Assembly (NCBI GenBank): GCA_036924085.1
Contig: JAVGWX010000003.1
Location: 127,578,974 to 127,642,973 of the forward strand
DNA: 64,000 bases
Direction: 5' to 3'
Source: Ariolimax columbianus
Taxonomy: Eukaryota; Mollusca; Gastropoda; Stylommatophora; Arionidae
Position 1 is the stretch's first letter. Every line of letters starts with the position of its first letter. The position numbers and the translations under genes are program-made. Positions 33,119 to 43,897 of the stretch are shown piece after piece. Below the pieces are notes generated by a model, which saw only the letters and a program-made list of their open reading frames with translations, had not been told where the DNA came from and searched no databases.

Positions 33119-33845
33119 GACATTTGGCTAAATAGTATACATTGTGAGAGAGAAATATGTGTGATAGCGTGCTCAGGTCAAAAGGGCTCTGGAATGCTCA
33201 AACGATTGTGAAAGCCATATCAGAATCATGTCTGTAATACTATAATGCTGAGACAACTTCGTCAATTATTTCTGTAACTGTTTATCTGTCCATCACTTTT
33301 ATCTTCATCGCTCTCTACATCCCCAAGGCACTCAGAGACATCGATCATCAACCACATCTACCAAGGTGGGCCTGGCATAGGATAACTGTCTTAATTCCCA
33401 TCAATAATGGCCAGTGTTTTGTTCATGCCAGTCTCGTGAACTTCTCTCCGACATTTGCCAGGTCGACCTCTTGCCTTTTAGTTTCCATGTGACACATTTG
33501 TTAATGGTTGCTGTTGGAGACAAAAGTTCTCAGTTCATTGAACTCATAACAACGTGTCTGTGGTTGTCGGTTACAGTGGCTCTTATTCATCACAAGGCGT
33601 ACTCGAAAGGGTGGACAGAGGTCCTTCTGTCCGTAGTACAGTGTGATGCACCCCAGAATGCTCACAACTATTGGGATTGGAATGTTGAATCCTATCTCGT
33701 TGGTAAGATTGCTATTACACAGTCTGTTTCCGTGTGCCTTTGGAGGAAGTGAGATCAGGTCGTGATCAGTATGTTTATCCTGCCCCCGATTTTACGGTTC
33801 GCTTTCCTTTATGGGGGGTAGGAAGCCACATTGGGAAAACATTAT
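33119..33845. other. Unrecognised region with a 112-codon open frame
   Basis: Plus-strand frame 33414-33752 (112 codons, starting MFCSCQSRELLSD) is the longest non-repetitive open frame not explained by a transposon motif. It has hydrophobic stretches (around residues 24-32 and 45-57) but no recognisable domain, no clear splice context and no neighbours that support it. I cannot call it a gene; chance or an unrecognised repeat are both plausible. Confidence 0.25.
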
Positions 33846-33849
33846 TTGT

Positions 33850-34112
33850 GTGAATTCACCAATTGAATAGCCGTAATACGTGCACTAATACACCAACTGA
33901 ACAGCAGTAATACGTGAACTAATACCCCAACTGAACAACAGTAATACGTGTATTAACACAATTGAACAGATGAAATACATGTATTAACACAACTGAACAA
34001 CAGTAATACGTGTATTAACACAACTGAACACCAGTAGTACGTGTATTAACACAACTGAACACCAGTAATACGTGTATTAACACAACTGAACACCAGTAAT
34101 ACTGAACAGATG
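33850..34112. repeat. 31-bp minisatellite
   Basis: About eight copies of a 31-bp unit containing AACTGAACACCAGTAATACG plus TGTATTAACAC. The last units (33991, 34022, 34053) are nearly identical; leftward copies are diverged. Confidence 0.9.
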
Positions 34113-34306
34113 GAATATATAATTAAATGATCATGAAACACAACTGCAAAAATGTTCATGAATAGACCACAATAACAGCCGTCGTATATGGCCAGCTTCA
34201 AAGTTACAGCCATAGTTAAATTGATATGGCTAATGTATAAAGTTACATATAGCCTTGAGAATCACATCCAACCGTGTGACTTTCACCAACAGAAATTTCT
34301 CTTGAT

Positions 34307-34408
34307 GGCCCAATTGTAAGCTTGGTGGGTCCAATTGTAAACTTGGTGGGCCCAATTGTAAGCTCGGTGGGCCCAATTATAAGCTTGGTGGGCCCAATTG
34401 TAAGCTCT
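34307..34408. repeat. 21-bp minisatellite
   Basis: Five copies of a 21-bp unit with CCCAATTGTAAGCTTGGTGG; CAATTG lies at 34311, 34332, 34353 and so on. It is followed by a CT-rich patch to 34455. The minus frame (AYNWAHQ heptapeptides) is a by-product. Confidence 0.93.
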
Positions 34409-34455
34409 CTCACTCACTCTCTCTCTCCTTGCCTCTCTCTTGCTCTCCTTCCCTC

Positions 34456-36135
34456 TTGAGGGATCGAACACACCACTTTCTCGTCCTCAGGCCACAAGTA
34501 TTAGCTAACTTGATGGCTTGATGAAACTAGACCATGATACGAACTTATTAACCTACATGCAACTGTCGGTTACGGTTATTCCACAATTTTCATTACTCCT
34601 GTTCTCCCCCATGACGCTAATGTTCAGAAAATGTAATGTAACTAAATGACAGATCACTGCTAAGCTAAATCTGATAACATCAATGTCAATTCTAAACTAG
34701 ATCAGTTAACTAGCATACAGGTCGATAGTAATATCGATCTGTTGACTACTTGACAGGCCATAAAAGAAACGTGAAAGCTGTTACAAACCTTTCCAATGAA
34801 ATCCACACATGAAATATGAGAAGAAATAGCTGTTACTAGCAGGGTGAACAACACTTGAAGAGAGACCATAATACGAACAGCACTAAGCTACATTCAAGGG
34901 TTCAATGAAAAATTATTGATAGAAAACTCCACGTTTCACGTGCTCCTCGTTACAATTTGATTCTGTGTGTGAGCTCGATGTATGGGCGGAACTAGGCACG
35001 AGAGCGGGTGCAGAGATCGATGGCGAACCACAACTTTCCGGGCAGGTCAATGTACTTTCTGGACTAGCTACAACAGCAACGGCTAGAGATAGCCTCGAGC
35101 AAACATACTCGACTTAAATAAGACAACAAAAACAACCTTTTATAAAATTGCAGTTGTCAAGTTAATGCTAGAAACAACTTACTATAGAACAATTCATTGT
35201 CAAAATAACAGTAAAATATAGTTTTAAAAACATACCCTTTTTGACTCCAAAATGTAAATAGGGAACGATTTTGTTCATTGCTCCAAATTTCAACAAATTC
35301 ATTCGCGGCTCCAAAACATTACTAGAAATTATGTTCTGTTATGTTCCTAAGAATCGACTTCCCTGCACCCCGTCTATACCCATAGGTGCGTAGTCTTTCT
35401 CAGTAAATGGGGCAGTATGTGGATACTGATCATTCCTGTAGCTCCATGGTTGTAGACACTCCTGCTCTGTTATTTCATGCGTCTCACTCATTTCGAATAT
35501 TGTTTGATTTAAAGGCTCCGGAATCTGTAACTTGCTGATTCATCTACTTCGGTTTCATCATCCAAAAAGTGATCATTGACAGAATTCAAAATGTCACTTC
35601 TTTCCACATCTGGCGTGACCGTAATTGTGAAGACAGAATGTCCAGCCAAGCAGGACCATTGCAGTAGATCCACACCAGTCCCTGCGGGTGTAAGATTTCC
35701 ACAGCTGCCACTCACTTATGCCGTAGGCAGACCTTTGGTATCTTTCGAAGTAAGGATGGGGAGGTCCTAGATCGCTACCTCATAGCTGCAGTAACTGCTT
35801 ATGTCTCTATTCTCTTGCTGATAGTTGTGCTTAAATATGCCCTACTTTGCTCAGCAGAAACCTGATCTCTCACTCAATCAAAAAAGCCTCACCCAGATAT
35901 CTCACATCAAAAATTGATGGCACCATTATTCTGTGTGGTGTTATTTATCAACTAATTAAGCTAGAGTTCTCCTGCATTTGCATAATTCTCTGCAGTTTTT
36001 TCCTAGGGTTATGATACTCAGTGGCAATCAGTCATTCTAACACCAATGTTGATCCATTCATCTACCTTAACTATCGTATCAGCGGCGGTCACCTGTCTAC
36101 ATGTTCTCTCTGTCTGTGCAACTCTTTCATGGTGC
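34456..36135. other. No gene recognised
   Basis: About 1.7 kb without tandem structure or recognisable coding motif. The short frames near 35509-35770 on both strands do not match a family I know. Confidence 0.4.
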
Positions 36136-36139
36136 CACC

Positions 36140-36580
36140 TTCTTGATTCTTGATCCCTTGGTGGCTCCATTCTCTTGATTCTTGATCCCTTGGTGGCTCC
36201 ATTCTCTTGATTCTTGATCCCTTGGTGGCTCCATTCTCTTGATTCTTGATCCCTTGGTGGCTCCACTCTCTTGATTCTTGATCCCTTGGTGGCTCCACTC
36301 TCTTGATTCTTGATCCCTTGGTGGCTCCACTCTCTTGATTCTTGATCCCTTGGTGGCTCCACTCTCTTGATTCTTGATCCCTTGGTGGCTCCACTCTCTT
36401 GATTCTTGATCCCTTGATGGCGTTCCTCTCTTGTTCCTTAATCCCTTGGTGGCTCCACTCTCTTGATTCTTGATCCCTTGGTGGCTCCACTCTCTTGATT
36501 CTTGATCCCTTGATGGCGTTCCTCTCTTGTTCCTTAATCCCTTGGTAGCGTCCCTCTCTTGATTCTTGATCCCTTGGTGT
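36140..36580. repeat. 32-bp minisatellite
   Basis: About 13 copies of a 32-bp unit containing TTGATTCTTGATCCCTTGGT plus GGCTCCACTC. Some units carry GATGGCGTTCC and TTGTTCCTTAATCC instead; that variant pair recurs at 36418 and 36512, so a three-unit block was duplicated. The unit has no minus-strand stop in any phase, so frames pass through all three registers (36089-36652, 187 codons). Confidence 0.95.
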
Positions 36581-36599
36581 CTGAGGTGTTACTGTGCAG

Positions 36600-37945
36600 T
36601 CTTTGCCATGTGTAAACTTATATCCGGATTTCACAGACAAAAGTACTAGCATGTATTATATCTTCTAGATTAGAGTATCTCTAGCGCATCCCAGAACCAA
36701 ACGCAACCCTTCATTATGGATGAGTTCCAACCTTTTCTACTTTAATCTTGTATGGGGATGTCCAGTCCGTAATCAACGTATGACAGTACTAACTGATGAT
36801 ATACGTGAATGAAAACCATTCGTTGTTTCAAGTTTGCCACTATCATAATCTTGAATGCATCCATCCCTGACTTTCATCTCTAGTCGACATGGTTACTGTA
36901 GAATAGACTGCGATCAGAAGTTACTACGAGGCATTTCACACCTACCAGTGGCCTATCCACCAAAGATAACATCTGAGAGGTCAGCCTTTACTATAAAGTT
37001 GTTCAATAAACACGACATCATATATCATTCCTAAAATTGATCTGGGATCGGGAATCCATGTGCCACTGTGAGATTGTCTGCAGCATCTCCTGTTTGTCTC
37101 TGATCATATAATACACGTCTGAGTCAGGATGCTGTCTACAAATGTTCATCTAGGGTCTATGAGTTGAAAATTGGCCACCTTTACTGTGCAGATGTTGAAC
37201 AGTTCCTTTGAGAGTGGAGAACACCAGAGCAGTTCTGGGCATCCCCGCATTAGTTCGGATGTTCAAGATCCAAAGCGGAATGCAACTGTTCTCGCCATTA
37301 GAGTAGCTGATAGCCATCCCGCCAGCCATGGGATGATTGCACATTTCATCAAACGGCAATATCAAAGTTCATCGGTTATATGCATCTGTAAGGTTGAGAG
37401 CGACTGCAACCATCAGTTATATGCATCTGTCAGGTCGAGAGCGACGCGACCATCAGTTATATGCATCTGTCAGGTCGAGAGCGACTGCGACCATCAGTTA
37501 TATGCATCTGTCAGGTTGAGAGCGACTGCGACCATCAGTTATATGCATCTGTCAGGTGAAGAGCGACTGCGACCATCAGTTATATGCATCTGTCAGGTGA
37601 AGAGCGACTGCGACCATCAGTTATATGCATCTGTCAGGTCAAGAGCGACTACTACTGTTTTCTGCCTGAATTAGAAGTCCTCATACACATCATACGCAAA
37701 TGTGCTAATGTTGCCTATGTATCTTTTGTTGGGCCGTGACTGCCAGTGGTATCAGGTAGTTGTGTTCACGTTCTAGATTGGACTTCATTCTTTTAACTCG
37801 CCATCTTCTCAAGCAACTTGCCAAATACGTCATACAAAGTGATTATTCAATAACTACTGAAGAGGGAAGAATCCTTGCATAGTTTAGGGAGCAGGCATAT
37901 ATGACTATGGAGCCAGTACTCAGGAATTGATGACTCAATATAGTG
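36600..37945 (-). pseudogene. LINE family C reverse transcriptase relic
   Basis: Minus-strand RT with many frameshifts. Element order: fingers region (VFGKLLEKM, about 37800-37830; then a region like LPDTTGS), motif A as VALDLTDAYN within the 41-bp repeat (37370-37650), motif B as GCPELLWCSPLSKELFNI (about 37190-37250, weak), and a thumb/tail region with YHQLVLSYVDYGLDI (about 36745-36790) that matches the Y-x-x-L-V-x-S-V-L-D-Y-G signature of Jockey/I-type LINEs. No RNase H is recognised. The motif C box is not convincing. The 5' side ends where LINE A copy 2 begins, near 37945. Confidence 0.7.
37375..37650. repeat. 41-bp minisatellite inside LINE C motif A
   Basis: Seven copies of a 41-bp unit with CAGTTATATGCATCTGTCAG plus a GAGAGCGACTGCGACCAT part; one unit is 40 bp. 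On the minus strand each unit reads through VALDLTDAYN, the conserved palm motif A of the surrounding RT. The array is therefore a tandem multiplication of a catalytic-site segment. Confidence 0.9.
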
Positions 37946-38885
37946 GCATTGGAATCCATCATCCCTGTCCCAGCCTATCTGTTCTGGGTTCGCTACAACA
38001 ATGTATTAATGACCGAGAATCCGGTCCCGCCGAGGACTGCAGAGTTGGGCACTTTATCCTGCCGGCCGATCCTGATAAACTTTCCATGTTTCGCGTGCGT
38101 ATAGAAGAGTGTTTAGCACAACATCACCAATCCCCTTGATCTTGGTGACAATAGTGATTCCTTGCCGGTCTCAAACGTTTGCTCGTTTTCGTGCAAAAGC
38201 AGCAATCGCCTTGACAATCCTGTTGTTGACATCAGAGTCCATATTTGCTGATCCGATGAGGGTACTTCCAAGGTAGGTAAAGCTGCTTGTAGATGTACAT
38301 TGATATTTAGTTCGTGGTAGGGCTTTCCGAGAGCAGGTAGAAACATTACACCTGTTTTATTGGTGTTGAGGATTAGACCGCAAGTAGTGCGTGCAGTTGA
38401 AGCTCATTTTTGGTGGTCTATATGTCCTGTTCTGAGCTCGTATTAACTATCGAAGTCATCAACAGAGAGGATATCTAAGATGGATGCTTCTCTCACATTT
38501 GTGGGGGATCTTAGGCGCCTCAGCTTGAACAGCTGCCCATATGTTCTGTACCCGATATACTAAAAAGCATGGGGGCCAGCATGCATCCATGTTTCACTCT
38601 ATTTATGACTGGGAAGGTTGTATACAGCTCACCACCATTCATCACACGAGTCAGCATGTCATCATGAAACTCGCGGACAGCTGTGCCGCAAGGATTGCGT
38701 CCATGTTGACAGTGTTAAGGGCCTTGGCCATGTTAACAAAACAGGAATCAAATAACGATACTGTATATGGTATGTCTTCCGGCTTTGACGAGTTGTAAAT
38801 GTCATGTCAACCGTCCAGCGGTCAGCTCGGAAATCACATTAACTCTTGGAGAACCTACTACTCAAGAAGACGAGTCTGGTAAATG
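37946..38885 (-). pseudogene. LINE family A copy 2: RT 3' half
   Basis: Minus-strand RT fragment of the family at 1-1845. In element order: fingers FRADRWTVDMTFTTRQ (about 38790-38840), motif A-like VNMAKALNTVN (about 38700-38740), motif B VKHGCMLAPMLF (about 38565-38600), then KTGVMFLPALGKPYHELNIN (38300-38360), thumb FTYLGSTLIGSANMDSDVNN (38215-38280) and the tail TLLYARETWKVY (38080-38125). The motif C FADD box is degraded (VDDFDS-like near 38455). It lies head to head with copy 3. Confidence 0.82.
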
Positions 38886-38889
38886 ATTC

Positions 38890-41095
38890 TCCGTCCGATC
38901 CCGCCTGATCCAAGAGCTTGTTGTGCTTACCAAACATAGCAATGATAACATAATGTCTCTTCGGCTGTCATTGGGTCGGGGCGTTGTGCTACGTTTATCA
39001 GTGCATTTGCCACAACAATGACCAACCCTAAGATGGTAAAGTAATCGATCAAGGAAAATCAGCACTCGCATTCTGTCCGTCCCTCAGTCCGACAAGTTCG
39101 TAATCTTTGGAGACTTCCACGCCGAAGTCGGTTCTGGCCATCATTCCAATAGGAGGGGGGAGGGGAGGGGGAGGGGTTGTCGAGTACTTGGTGCAGCGGC
39201 ATTTATAGGTGCAAGTATTGGCCAGCTATTGCTGGACCTTTCATGACCTCTCCATCCGTAACACCATTTCCGCCTGCCCACCCGAAAAAAACCCATCGTA
39301 AATGTACCCTCGATCTAAGCTCAGGGGCATCTCATTCACTATCAACAAACGGGACAGACGGGACGTGCACGAAGTTTAACATTCCTGACGAGACTCTACG
39401 TCGTCATATGCGACAGAAAGCTGTGAACACGTCATAGGATAGCACAGCGCATGCACAAACTTCGTCAGGAATCTGGGCGGTCGTCTAACGAGAGATAAAC
39501 CCTTACTGAGAACAGTGGAAGACAGATAGGCCTTTCACAAGCATGACATCTACCTCTCTGTTTCACACGGATTAAATCCACCTCTCTGCAGCAAAATGTT
39601 TGGGAGATTTGACTCGTAGAAGAAATGACTGGTTCAGTGAAAACGCTACACCTATCAAGATGCTGCTGGATAAAAAGCATCACTCGTTCGGACTGTTTCA
39701 AAGCGACCTCACTTCATCATCATACGTACGCTTGTCATGAAAGTTCTGGCCCATGCCGGACTCCAAGGCTAGGCATGCTGACACCAGGAATTTCAGAGGA
39801 TTTTATTGTCGGGGGGGGGGGAGTGGGGCTACCCCTCCATTCTACACCTCCCCCTTACCACTTTCCCCCTTATCTCGTCCCATTACTCATTTTCTACGGA
39901 GGGGGTAATGTGCTAAATTAGGAACTGACTAAACTCTTTCTTTGCATGTGGGAAGTCGAGAAAGTTTCTCAGGAAATAAAAGATACCACTATTGTGCACA
40001 TGTACAAGCAGGATTGCAGCCGTCAATCCTGTAAAAATAACAGGAACATCTCCTTGCTGTCAATCGTGGGCAAAACTCTGTTCCCGGTAATGCACAACCG
40101 CCTATCTGTTTACCTTGAGTAGAGTCTACTCCAGGGAGAGTCGATGCGGTTTCCGTGAGAGTCGTGAGATTGTCAACAGGATATTTGCACACGTCACCTT
40201 CAAGAGAAATGTCAAGAGCAGCTTTATGACATGCACAGAGTTTCTGTAGACCTGACCAAAGCGTTTGACACCTATAATAGACAAAGGCTCCGACAAATCA
40301 TGTCAACGTTTGGCCGCCTGACATATTCATTGCGATTGTTCAACGGATTCTGGATGGCACGATGACTCGGGTACTGCACGAGAATTGTCTGTTGCTTTCC
40401 CAGTCACCAACGGTGTCAAACATGGATGTGTGCTGGCACCGACACTCTTTGGCATAATTTTTGCAATTATATTATCTGATGAGTACATGGCGCTGCTACT
40501 GACATGTATATCAGGTACAGGACGTAAGATCAGCTGTTAAATTGAAGACTCCTGAAGTCTTAACCAAGATGAGGGAGGCCACATCTTGGATCTCCTGTTC
40601 GCTGACGACTGTGCCCTTAAAACCTGCCTATAACAAGATATACAATTCGTCACTTCGGAGTTGTCGGTGGCGTGCAGGACCTTTTGTCTCCCGATCAAAA
40701 CTATGAAATCGAGGTGCTCTTTCATCCTGCCCTTGGGGGAGCGGTAGATCGAACCAACTATAAAGCAACAGAACCAATGTCTACAGGCAGTCGATAGCTT
40801 TACCTTCCTAGGCAGTACTTTTACTAGATAGACGAATATTCCCACTGAGGTCAACAGCACAATTTAAAACCTAAGCTTTGAATTTAAGAGGCTGCGAGAA
40901 AACATATTAGCCGACATACATCAGTGCTGCCACCAAGACAAAAGTGTATCATGCTGCAGTATTTTCAGAATGCTTGCGTAACATGGACGTGTATAGCAGA
41001 CACTACAGATAGCTAAATCATTTTCACTTGGGTTGTCTGCGCAGTTGTCTCAGTATCGTATGGCAGGATCTAAAATTCGTTGGAAATAAAAAATG
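38890..41095 (+). pseudogene. LINE family A copy 3: endonuclease to RT
   Basis: Plus-strand, about 2.2 kb, heavily mutated but in canonical order. Endonuclease: MSLRLSLGRG and TFISAFATTMTNP (38950-39035), DKFVIFGDFHAEVGSG (39091-39138). Linker: RRNDWFSENATPIKMLLDKK (39617-39680). RT: YKQDCSRQSC and NISLLSIVGKTL (40003-40082), VSVDLTKAFDTYNRQRL (about 40236-40290), VTNGVKHGCVLAPTLFGIIF (40405-40462), LLFADDCALKTC (40594-40630), and the tail MGCLRSCLSIVWQDL (41028-41070). It is the most complete family A copy in the window, although no frame exceeds about 100 codons. A homopolymer G run interrupts it at 39811-39821. Confidence 0.85.
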
Positions 41096-42060
41096 GTTAG
41101 GGTCTATACTCTTCTACAAAATGCGAAGGAATAAAAATGAACGGGATATGTTGCTGGCGTGTCAGATGAGTCCCTTTAGAAGCAGCTGCTGGGCGGTGAG
41201 CTCTAAACATGCATATGCTCATCAGAGGGACATAAGAAACGCATTCAGACTCCTTGAACGTTTCATTAGAAACAATTTCAACATTGATGCCAACTCCTAA
41301 GAGATGCTTACACAGAACCATTTCACCTGGTGCGCATTCATCAACAAAGATGCTCAGATTGCAGAGGGTATCTGCACCGTGGATTCTCAGAGAAAGCGTG
41401 CAAGAGAAAGACAATGCAGACGACATCAGACCTAACTCCTCAGGTGTGGGCCCTAGATGCTGCCATGTGATGATTGGCCTTTACAGGCATACGAGAACAT
41501 ATCTCATATAATAAGTCTGAGGCTAGACATGTCATTTTAAATAAGTATATTGCTAGCTAACATTAATGTCATGCTAATATTTGATTAACTTCATGTATAA
41601 CTCCAGGTGCTGTAACAGTTGCATTTGGAAGTGATGATACATTCTCTATCACCACATAAATGCTTCCGGCCTGGAAGCGTTGTCTGTTCCTTAATGCGGA
41701 ATATTGTGATTAAACATTTTCGTTCAAGCGTTCATTTCTGTAAATTTAAGCTAATACATCTGCCAGTCAGGCTTGAAAATCCGAAAAAGACCACGAAAAA
41801 TATGGATTGATGAGCTTAAAGAAACACTACCTTCAGGTGGTTTGTCCATCAGATAGGCAAACTAAAGAAGACTGTACCTCACTTCTCCGCCTAACGACAT
41901 TCAGTGAATGGACAATACTGGTTTCGATTTAACAGTGACCTCACCAAAGTTAACCCCTTAGTATATAAAAGTAAATCCAGGCTGGAAATATTTTCCGACT
42001 CAAGTTAAAGCGAATTCAATGTTGCTACAAACAAGTTATATTAATACCAGTCTGAAAGAA
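41096..42060. other. No gene recognised
   Basis: Continues from LINE A copy 3. A plus-strand stretch RKRPRKIWIDELKE at about 41780-41825 resembles the basic tail of a LINE polyprotein, but evidence is weak. The frames at 41028-41511 beyond the LINE tail are not recognised. Confidence 0.35.
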
Positions 42061-42149
42061 ATAAGATAATACAGGAAACTGATACACATAGGGACACACA
42101 GCTACATCATACAGGACAAATGTATGAGCAAATACTTAGAGGATACACC

Positions 42150-42206
42150 CACTTGTTGAGCATCAGTCTAGCAATGCGCAATTTGGATTCCGTAAGGAAA
42201 TGGGAT
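42150..42206 (+). pseudogene. LINE D1 RT fragment, part 1 (interrupted)
   Basis: Plus-strand VEHQSSNAQFGFRKEMG (42156-42206), the conserved fingers motif of LINE reverse transcriptases. It stops abruptly where a minus-strand LINE 3' end is inserted, and resumes at 42591 with the residues that should follow. Confidence 0.65.
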
Positions 42207-42590
42207 GACAGTTCAGTTCAGTTCATCCCGAAACCCATCAGGTCGTTGGGGCACACTTGAAGACACTCCCACAACCCGCCATCTTTCTCTGTCTGTTGTC
42301 TGATGAATGTAGTGTTCAGTTCAGTTCAGTTCATCTCGTAACCCATCAGGTCGTTGGGGCACACATAAAGACATGAAAATCCCAAGCCAGCTCTCTCTGT
42401 CTGTCGCCGCCTGACGTATCTCACCGTGACGAAGGCCTGACCACTCAGCGATGTTGTCCACCCATCTCTTCCTTGGACGTCCTCGCCCTCTCTGTCCCGG
42501 TAAGGATTCAAAGAGTATCGAGTTGGGAATTCCGTTGGACCTCGTTACGTGCCCGCACCAGGCCATCTTTCGTCTTTTGATAGTTGTGTA
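42207..42590 (-). mobile_element. LINE 3'-end insertion with (CTGAA)n tail, two units
   Basis: Minus-strand tail of a LINE polyprotein: KMAWCGHVTRSNGIPNSILF, GRGRPRKRWVDNIAEWSGL and ATDRESWLG (42321-42580), followed by a 3' UTR ending in CTGAA pentanucleotides (seen as GTTCAGTTCAGTTCAG at 42313-42330). A second, shorter copy of only the last ~100 bp, with the same tail, sits next to it at 42207-42312. The pair interrupts an older plus-strand LINE between its GFRK and RQLSDRT segments. Both units share orientation. Confidence 0.8.
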
Positions 42591-42710
42591 CTGATGCTTA
42601 ATTCATAGACTTACGAGACAATTAAGTGACAGAACAATAGAATATAACTCGCCTTTAGACATAATATTTATAGATCAGGCAAAGGAAGCTGAGAAGCTGG
42701 TCCAGTCAGT
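42591..42710 (+). pseudogene. LINE D1 RT fragment, part 2
   Basis: Plus-strand DALIHRLTRQLSDRTIEYN then LDIIFIDQAKEAE (42591-42690): the RT segment between the GFRK fingers motif and motif A (I-F-I-D-x-x-K-A). It joins smoothly with 42150-42206 if the minus-strand insertion is removed. Confidence 0.65.
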
Positions 42711-42837
42711 GACAACGAACTGACCAGGACGTCGCGTCAGCGGCAGCCACGAAATGCTGATTAAGACAACTATCTTTCTTCCATGAAGCGTTCACTGAAA
42801 ACAGGCTGTTCTCAAGGCAGACAGGGCTGACGTAATG

Positions 42838-43022
42838 TGGATTGACGTGATCTCCGTAATAGTGAGCGTTACGCAGATATGTCTAAGCATAGCACAACTG
42901 TCTAGAGGACCGTGGTCTACCTTCATCAGAGCGCTCGGGATGGGAGAGAAGCTACTGCAACTTTCCACATAACGCCTTTTTCAGGACACACAAAAGAGTA
43001 AACTTACTCACTGTGGGCATTA
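42838..43022 (+). repeat. Dispersed repeat D, copy 1
   Basis: Shares, in the same order and orientation, CATAGCACAACTGTCTAGAG, TTCATCAG, GGGATGGGAG, CTACTGCAAC and AACGCCTTTTTCAGG with 50393-50700 and 62810-63045. No coding potential or tRNA-like head is seen. Confidence 0.75.
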
Positions 43023-43047
43023 CATGACAAACATAGATCATAATAGA

Positions 43048-43150
43048 GCTTGTGATAGAGTTTATAGAAGTAAACTGTAGAATACTAGAAGTCTATGAAG
43101 CTTGTGATAGAGTTTATAGTAGTAAACTGAAGAATATTAGAAGTCTATGA
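43048..43150. repeat. 51-bp duplication of RT motif A
   Basis: Two copies of a 51-bp segment starting AGCTTGTGATAGAGTTTATA at 43048 and 43099, each encoding ACDRVY(R/S)SKL. Exactly 17 codons. Confidence 0.88.
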
Positions 43151-43454
43151 AATACAAGAACAACGATGAGATAATATGAGCGTATTTATCGCATTAATGA
43201 AATGTTATAAGCTCAAAATATGTAGTATTTTATTCTTTGAAAATAACTACATGAGTACTACTAGGATAGCACATGGATAGCATATCAACAAAAGCCAGCC
43301 AAATTGCATCAACAGAAATAGATTCAACATAAGAAGAAAATAATCCAACATTAAATGGACTACTCTTTGGAGACGATCACAGCTTAATATAAGAGGACGA
43401 TGATGCACTTCAAGATAACAATCATGAATTTGGTACAGCTTGCGAAAGATATCT

Positions 43455-43645
43455 TACTAAGATTAGCACATTAAAGAGGGAAACTATGAAGATTAGCACA
43501 TTAAAGAGGGAAACTATGAAGATTAGCACATTAAAGAGGGAAACTATGAATATTAGCACATTAAATAGAGAAACTATGAATATTATCACATTAGAAAGAG
43601 AAACTATGAATATTAACACATTAAAATGGAAAACTTTGAAGATTA
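43455..43645. repeat. 30-bp minisatellite inside LINE D2 RT
   Basis: Six to seven copies of a 30-bp unit GATTAGCACATTAAAGAGGG plus AAACTATGAA. The first three are identical; later ones drift (AATAGAG, GAAAGAG, AATGGAA). It lies about 30 codons downstream of motif C and stays in frame (ten codons). Confidence 0.92.
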
Positions 43646-43897
43646 ACAGAACATCAGGTACACTTGAGATGTAAACAATATCAAACACAAGTATTCCAAA
43701 GAGTTCAAACACCTTTAAAATATTTTTACAGAAGATGGAAGGCTTGATAGAGACAATGCAACTAGATGTCAGAATACGTTTGCAATGGCTCATCAGCGGC
43801 CATCTGTGCTTATACACTCGAACATCAACTTGGCAACAAAGCAACAACCGATAAAAACTAAATTTATTAGGTTATGCTAATAAAATGTAAGTTCGCT

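Larger units (their letters stand above)
43023..43890 (+). pseudogene. LINE D2 RT fragment with internal tandem repeats
   Basis: Plus-strand RT relic. Motif A region HNRACDRVYRSKL (43039-43078) is tandemly duplicated (51 bp). Motif C follows as LNGLLFGDDHSLI with EDDDALQDNNHEFGTACERY (43354-43452), with GDD in place of ADD. Then KISTLKRETM repeats (43455-43640) where related LINEs have a single KISTxKTK-like segment, and a thumb FTEDGRLDRDNATRCQNTF (43725-43785). It is frameshifted and not functional. Confidence 0.72.

Noticed and set aside
33414..33752. 112-codon open frame as a host gene
   Set aside because: No recognised domain, splice context or conservation evidence; left as unrecognised.
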